This document shows positions 33,475-35,604 of a stretch of DNA of 35,604 nucleotides, piece by piece. The notes beneath the pieces were generated by a model. It was not told the origin of the DNA, made no database searches, and was given only the letters and a program-made list of their open reading frames with translations. Numbering within the stretch: position 1 is the first letter of the stretch; each line of letters opens with the position of its first letter. Origin of the DNA: Clostridia bacterium (GTDB lineage: Bacteria > Bacillota > Clostridia > Lachnospirales > Bianqueaceae). Position numbers and translations under genes: made by a program. The stretch is from the NCBI GenBank assembly GCA_900764045.1, contig CAAFMN010000012.1, positions 1 through 35,604 on the forward strand, read 5' to 3'.

Positions 33475-34124
33475 AATTCATGCTCCTCCATAAGATTATT
33501 TTCTTCTAATTTCATACAAAACAAATGAATGCCCAGCACGGCATTAAATCCTGTCGCGGCAAAGACACTGAAACGCTCCACAACGCCGAAATAATCGTCT
33601 GGGACAAGCTTCATACCTATTGCGCCGACGAGCATCATGCCGAGAGCAATTCCTGCGCACATGCCATAAGAGCGGCAATTCTTGCTTTTGATCCCGGCAA
33701 CGATGATAATGGTCAGCGATACGATGGACAGCAGCACTACCAAAGCGGTGACGACCATGTGCATTCCATCCTGAAACGTTCCGGCATAACCGCTGTCGCT
33801 TAGCGGAAACATCCGATATCCGACCGCTGAAATCCATTCCATCACGGCAAACAGATAGACTCCGGAACGAAGCAGTTTGGTTTTCTGTCCTCCCATACCG
33901 ATGCAGACGACGGTCACACATACGACCTCGCACACGTTGTAAAGGGCGCTGAGCTGATTCCAGACTGTCAGCGACGGCGCGTTGGCAGCGCTCAGATCAC
34001 TGACCGCCTGTGCCATCCAGTTGTAGCCGGGATAGGCCAACGGCGCAAACACCACCGCCGCTGTGTACGAAAGGAAGCTGACAATGCCGAGCAGTCCCAA
34101 CTTCTGTATCAATGGTTTCTCCAT
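33471..34124 (-). CDS. DUF998 membrane protein
   Basis: A 217-residue integral membrane protein with six spans. The start (LLGIVSFLSYTAAVVFAPLA), YPGYNWMAQAVSDLSA and GYRMFPLSD motifs are typical of DUF998 proteins. Function unknown. TAGGAGGGAA precedes the ATG, and that ribosome site comes only a few bases after the T-tract of the KTR terminator, so the gene seems to lack its own promoter and may rely on read-through. It is coupled to the GNAT gene. Confidence 0.88.
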   Translation of the reverse strand: MEKPLIQKLGLLGIVSFLSYTAAVVFAPLAYPGYNWMAQAVSDLSAANAPSLTVWNQLSALYNVCEVVCVTVVCIGMGGQKTKLLRSGVYLFAVMEWISAVGYRMFPLSDSGYAGTFQDGMHMVVTALVVLLSIVSLTIIIVAGIKSKNCRSYGMCAGIALGMMLVGAIGMKLVPDDYFGVVERFSVFAATGFNAVLGIHLFCMKLEENNLMEEHEL

Positions 34125-34135
34125 AAGTTCCCTCC

Positions 34136-34190
34136 TAAAAAATAACGCAGCACATGACCGTAGAAATTGCGGTCAGCACTGCGTCTTTGC
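34136..34190 (-). terminator. Terminator overlapping the 3' end of the KTR gene
   Basis: On the minus strand ACGCAG...GACCG (34184-34170) pairs with CGGTC...CTGCGT (34160-34145) and is followed by TATTTTTT. Its left arm is also the last codons of the KTR gene. The hairpin and the bases before it are repeated at 10062-10011. Confidence 0.85.
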
Positions 34191-34364
34191 GTCTGGCTGA
34201 TGAATGATCTCTATTCTAAAATTTTGCGCATTGATAATACGCTCCTGTTTACACTTCGGGCAAAACAAGGGAAAGTCCCGCAATACCGTCCTTTGCAGGA
34301 GCCGCAGCCGTGTTTTCGCGCCGCAGACAGGGCAAAGGATCCATTTTTCATCTAACTCATTCAC
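34173..34364 (-). CDS. Cys-rich KTR-domain protein
   Basis: A 63-residue zinc-ribbon-like protein: WILCPVCGAKTRLRLL, FPLFCPKCKQERIIN and the end QPDAKTQC. This is the Cys_rich_KTR family, frequent in Lachnospiraceae and often near mobile elements. I chose the GTG at 34364, with GGAGAGG 7 bp upstream; the same frame is open further upstream but that part belongs to other sequences. An overlapping frame (34466-34357) ends in TGA inside this start (GTGAATGA) and reads ECLEKLQNHVRLFFSMVHSG, probably the tail of the gene that normally precedes it. The final codons form the terminator stem. Confidence 0.8.
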   Translation of the reverse strand: MNELDEKWILCPVCGAKTRLRLLQRTVLRDFPLFCPKCKQERIINAQNFRIEIIHQPDAKTQC

Positions 34365-34466
34365 GTTTTTTACCTCTCCATAAACCACCACTATGAACCA
34401 TGCTGAAAAAGAGCCGGACATGGTTTTGAAGCTTTTCCAAACACTCCGCTTCTCTTTCGGGCTGGC
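34357..34466 (-). pseudogene. Tail of an unidentified gene upstream of the KTR gene
   Basis: A frame of about 36 codons, different from that of the serine-hydrolase fragment and of the KTR gene, reads PEREAECLEKLQNHVRLFFS and ends GLWRGKKRE-stop. Its TGA lies within the KTR start, as in a coupled gene pair. I recall this ending from other KTR neighbourhoods but cannot name the protein. It has no start, so it is a C-terminal fragment carried in with the KTR gene. Confidence 0.45.
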
Positions 34467-34607
34467 GGTCGCGATATGAACACAGTCTGTTCGCTGATAC
34501 CCGTTCCATTCGGCGGAGTAGATTTCGTTTCCTTTCTGAAGTACACTGATCTGGCAGATATTCGGCTGATGTTTCTGTATATATGGATATAGTTCTTGAA
34601 GCTGCAT
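34467..34607 (-). pseudogene. N-terminal fragment of a serine hydrolase (beta-lactamase fold)
   Basis: The ATG at 34607 (GGGGAGG upstream) starts MQLQELYPYIQKHQPNICQI, followed by GNEIYSAEWNGYQRTDCVHI, the usual beginning of class C beta-lactamase-like serine hydrolases, which continue with the SxxK motif. Here homology stops after about 47 codons, just before SxxK, at the junction with KTR-linked sequence near 34467. It lies 32 bp after the TetR stop, so a TetR-serine hydrolase unit was broken here. Confidence 0.7.
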
Positions 34608-34639
34608 TCCCACTGCCTCCCCGCTGTAATCAAATCCAG

Positions 34640-35260
34640 TCACCGCATCATTCTGTAGCCGGATTCGACCTTGGCGATAAAGCGGTCAATATGAGCGCTC
34701 AGTATCGGCGCAATGCGTTCCTTCTCGTTTGCTCCGTCGTAAACACTGTAAAGCAGAAACATTGGTCCGTAAAACTCCAACGCCAACTGCATCGCTGCCT
34801 CATCGGAGTCCGTCAGCTTTCGGAAAATCGCAGCCATATACTCGGCCGGGCCGGTTGCCAGGTAATCATGATAAAGCTGCGCAAGCTTTGGGTCACGATA
34901 TTGCTCCAATGTCAGCATCTTCCGGAAATTGGAGGAGAAATGTTCTTTCGTCCAATGGTCAAACTGTGCCTTACTGTATGTGCGGATTTTTTCGATCGGC
35001 GTTTGCAGATAAGCCTCCGCAAAGCCGTCCGGCTCTGTTTCCGGCATCTCGTATTCTTCGGCGCGTTCATAATCCATTTTGTTCATCCGTTCCACAATAC
35101 TGTCCAGTATCTCCTGCTTGCTCGTATAGTGCTTATACAAAGCGCCTTTGGTAATTCCTAGCTTTCCCGCAATGTCGCTCATAGAAGTTCCCAAATAACC
35201 GTTCTGCGCGAATAGTTCAAGTGCGGTTTCCAAAATGCGCTCTTTGGTATCTCCGTCCAT
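34640..35260 (-). CDS. TetR/AcrR-family regulator
   Basis: A 206-residue regulator. The helix-turn-helix is canonical: TALELFAQNGYLGTSMSDIA and KGALYKHYTSKQEILD (about 10-53). The ligand domain is related to that of the TetR at 30618 (KMLTLEQYRDPKLAQL). It heads the broken serine-hydrolase unit and has a consensus promoter with two palindromic sites, so autoregulation is likely. AAGGAG lies 8 bp before the start. Confidence 0.92.
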   Translation of the reverse strand: MDGDTKERILETALELFAQNGYLGTSMSDIAGKLGITKGALYKHYTSKQEILDSIVERMNKMDYERAEEYEMPETEPDGFAEAYLQTPIEKIRTYSKAQFDHWTKEHFSSNFRKMLTLEQYRDPKLAQLYHDYLATGPAEYMAAIFRKLTDSDEAAMQLALEFYGPMFLLYSVYDGANEKERIAPILSAHIDRFIAKVESGYRMMR

Positions 35261-35281
35261 AATTTTGCTCCTTAAATGATA

Positions 35282-35331
35282 GTAACCGCTCGGTCACTAT
35301 GAATTATAGCAACCGAGCGGTTACCTGTCAA
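35282..35331 (-). promoter_or_regulatory. Consensus promoter with two operators (TetR at 35260)
   Basis: Minus strand: TTGACA (35331-35326), 17 bp, TATAAT (35308-35303). The spacer holds GTAACCGCTCGGTTGC (35324-35309), and the reverse-oriented match GTGACCGAGCGGTTAC lies at 35297-35282 around the start of transcription. Both share ACCG..CGGT arms, like the CTACCG..CGGTAG operator of the paralogous TetR at 30618. Confidence 0.92.
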
Positions 35332-35376
35332 GAGGATTTTGAATAATTTCCCAGAAAAAATATCGATGAATATAAA

Positions 35377-35410
35377 AAGGCCCCGGAAAACCTTGATTTT
35401 CCGGGGCCTT
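35377..35410 (-). terminator. Rho-independent terminator
   Basis: A perfect 14-bp stem, AAGGCCCCGGAAAA and its complement, with a 6-base loop; on the minus strand it is followed by TTTTTATA. It stops transcripts coming from beyond the right edge, upstream of the TetR promoter. The about 120 bp between it and 35532 show no credible gene. Confidence 0.9.
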
Positions 35411-35531
35411 GAATCATCTTGATATCGTCTGAGCAGTCGATTATCGCTTGCATAATTCCGAACCCTTATTTTATGCACCTTTCAAGGTACTTTGTTACTA
35501 ACAGGTTTCTAATGGAAACCAATGCAGACCA

Positions 35532-35604
35532 TCACACAAGTGTCAGGTCTGAAACATGCACTGCTGCAACAACAGTTCCTTCATAGGTGATGACCGCCCT
35601 GTCA
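35532..35604 (-). CDS. C-terminal end of an unidentified gene (partial)
   Basis: The minus-strand frame entering from the right edge reads DRAVITYEGTVVAAVHVSDL and three more residues before TGA (35534-35532). The alternating hydrophobic pattern looks like a real beta-rich C-terminus, but 23 residues are too few to identify it. A terminator lies about 120 bp downstream. Confidence 0.3.
   Translation of the reverse strand, partial: DRAVITYEGTVVAAVHVSDLTLV

Noticed and set aside
35272..35478. 68-codon minus-strand frame running through the terminator and promoter region
   Set aside because: It crosses a strong terminator and a consensus promoter and has no recognisable protein character.
1..35604. 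tRNA, rRNA, riboswitch or phage attachment sites
   Set aside because: I looked for cloverleaf ends, T-box or common riboswitch cores and integrase-linked repeats and saw none I could support.

Overview
The window looks like a chromosomal piece of a gut-type Gram-positive anaerobe in the Clostridia, most likely Lachnospiraceae. The pointers are sortase-anchored surface proteins (LPxTG and PQTGD signals), strong AGGAGG-type ribosome binding sites, TTGACA/TATAAT promoters, a PD-(D/E)XK orphan nuclease type and a Cys-rich KTR protein of kinds I associate with Lachnospiraceae, and about 50% GC. This is inference from gene content; no 16S or other taxonomic marker is present.

Left part (1-8147, + strand): an array of 73-bp palindromic tandem repeats, then a sortase-assembled pilus operon. 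Its genes are a small coiled-coil protein, signal peptidase I, a VWA-domain tip adhesin with His/Cys repeats (LPATG), the major pilin (LPSTG), a strong intercistronic hairpin, a class C pilin-polymerising sortase, a minor pilin (LPQTG) and a second sortase. Start and stop codons overlap at three junctions. Convergent to it, 9984-8125 (-), is a lipoprotein with a propeller-like region and a zincin domain, split by one in-frame TGA.

Middle (10011-22580): a MazG-like/HAD phosphatase operon that ends in a terminator resembling the 3' end of a KTR gene; a three-gene operon with an unknown small protein, an MMPL/RND transporter and a 1414-aa GLUG-repeat surface protein that has two membrane spans and a large C-terminal domain, with a divergent TetR; then TetR plus a CydDC-like ABC pair wrecked by deletions, stops and frameshifts. 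A second repeat array, inverted relative to the first, lies at 22193-22527 and carries a 64-bp palindromic insertion. Next to it is a PD-(D/E)XK-type nuclease gene.

Right part (23346-35604, almost all - strand): a Cys-rich anchored surface protein, then a series of small TetR- or XRE-headed units. Many structural genes are damaged: MATE (5' deletion, frameshift, internal deletion), an alpha/beta hydrolase (in-frame internal deletion), GNAT (5' truncation), an alcohol dehydrogenase tail, XRE (1-base frameshift) and a serine hydrolase (only the N-terminus). The regulators and their promoters stay intact. Five promoters here (TetR at 22053, the MATE unit, TetR at 30618, TetR at 35260, and with one mismatch the ferredoxin-like gene) have a -35 and -10 at or near perfect consensus with exactly 17 bp between; in three of them the spacer holds a palindrome that is probably the TetR operator. 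Intact downstream genes include a Vat/CatB-type acetyltransferase, a TfoX-like protein, a GNAT and a DUF998 membrane protein.

The most unusual items are the inverted palindromic repeat arrays bracketing about 22 kb beside a nuclease gene, the MMPL plus GLUG two-span protein unit, and the pattern of gutted genes under intact TetR-controlled promoters. Single-base lesions could be assembly errors; the multi-codon deletions are unlikely to be.
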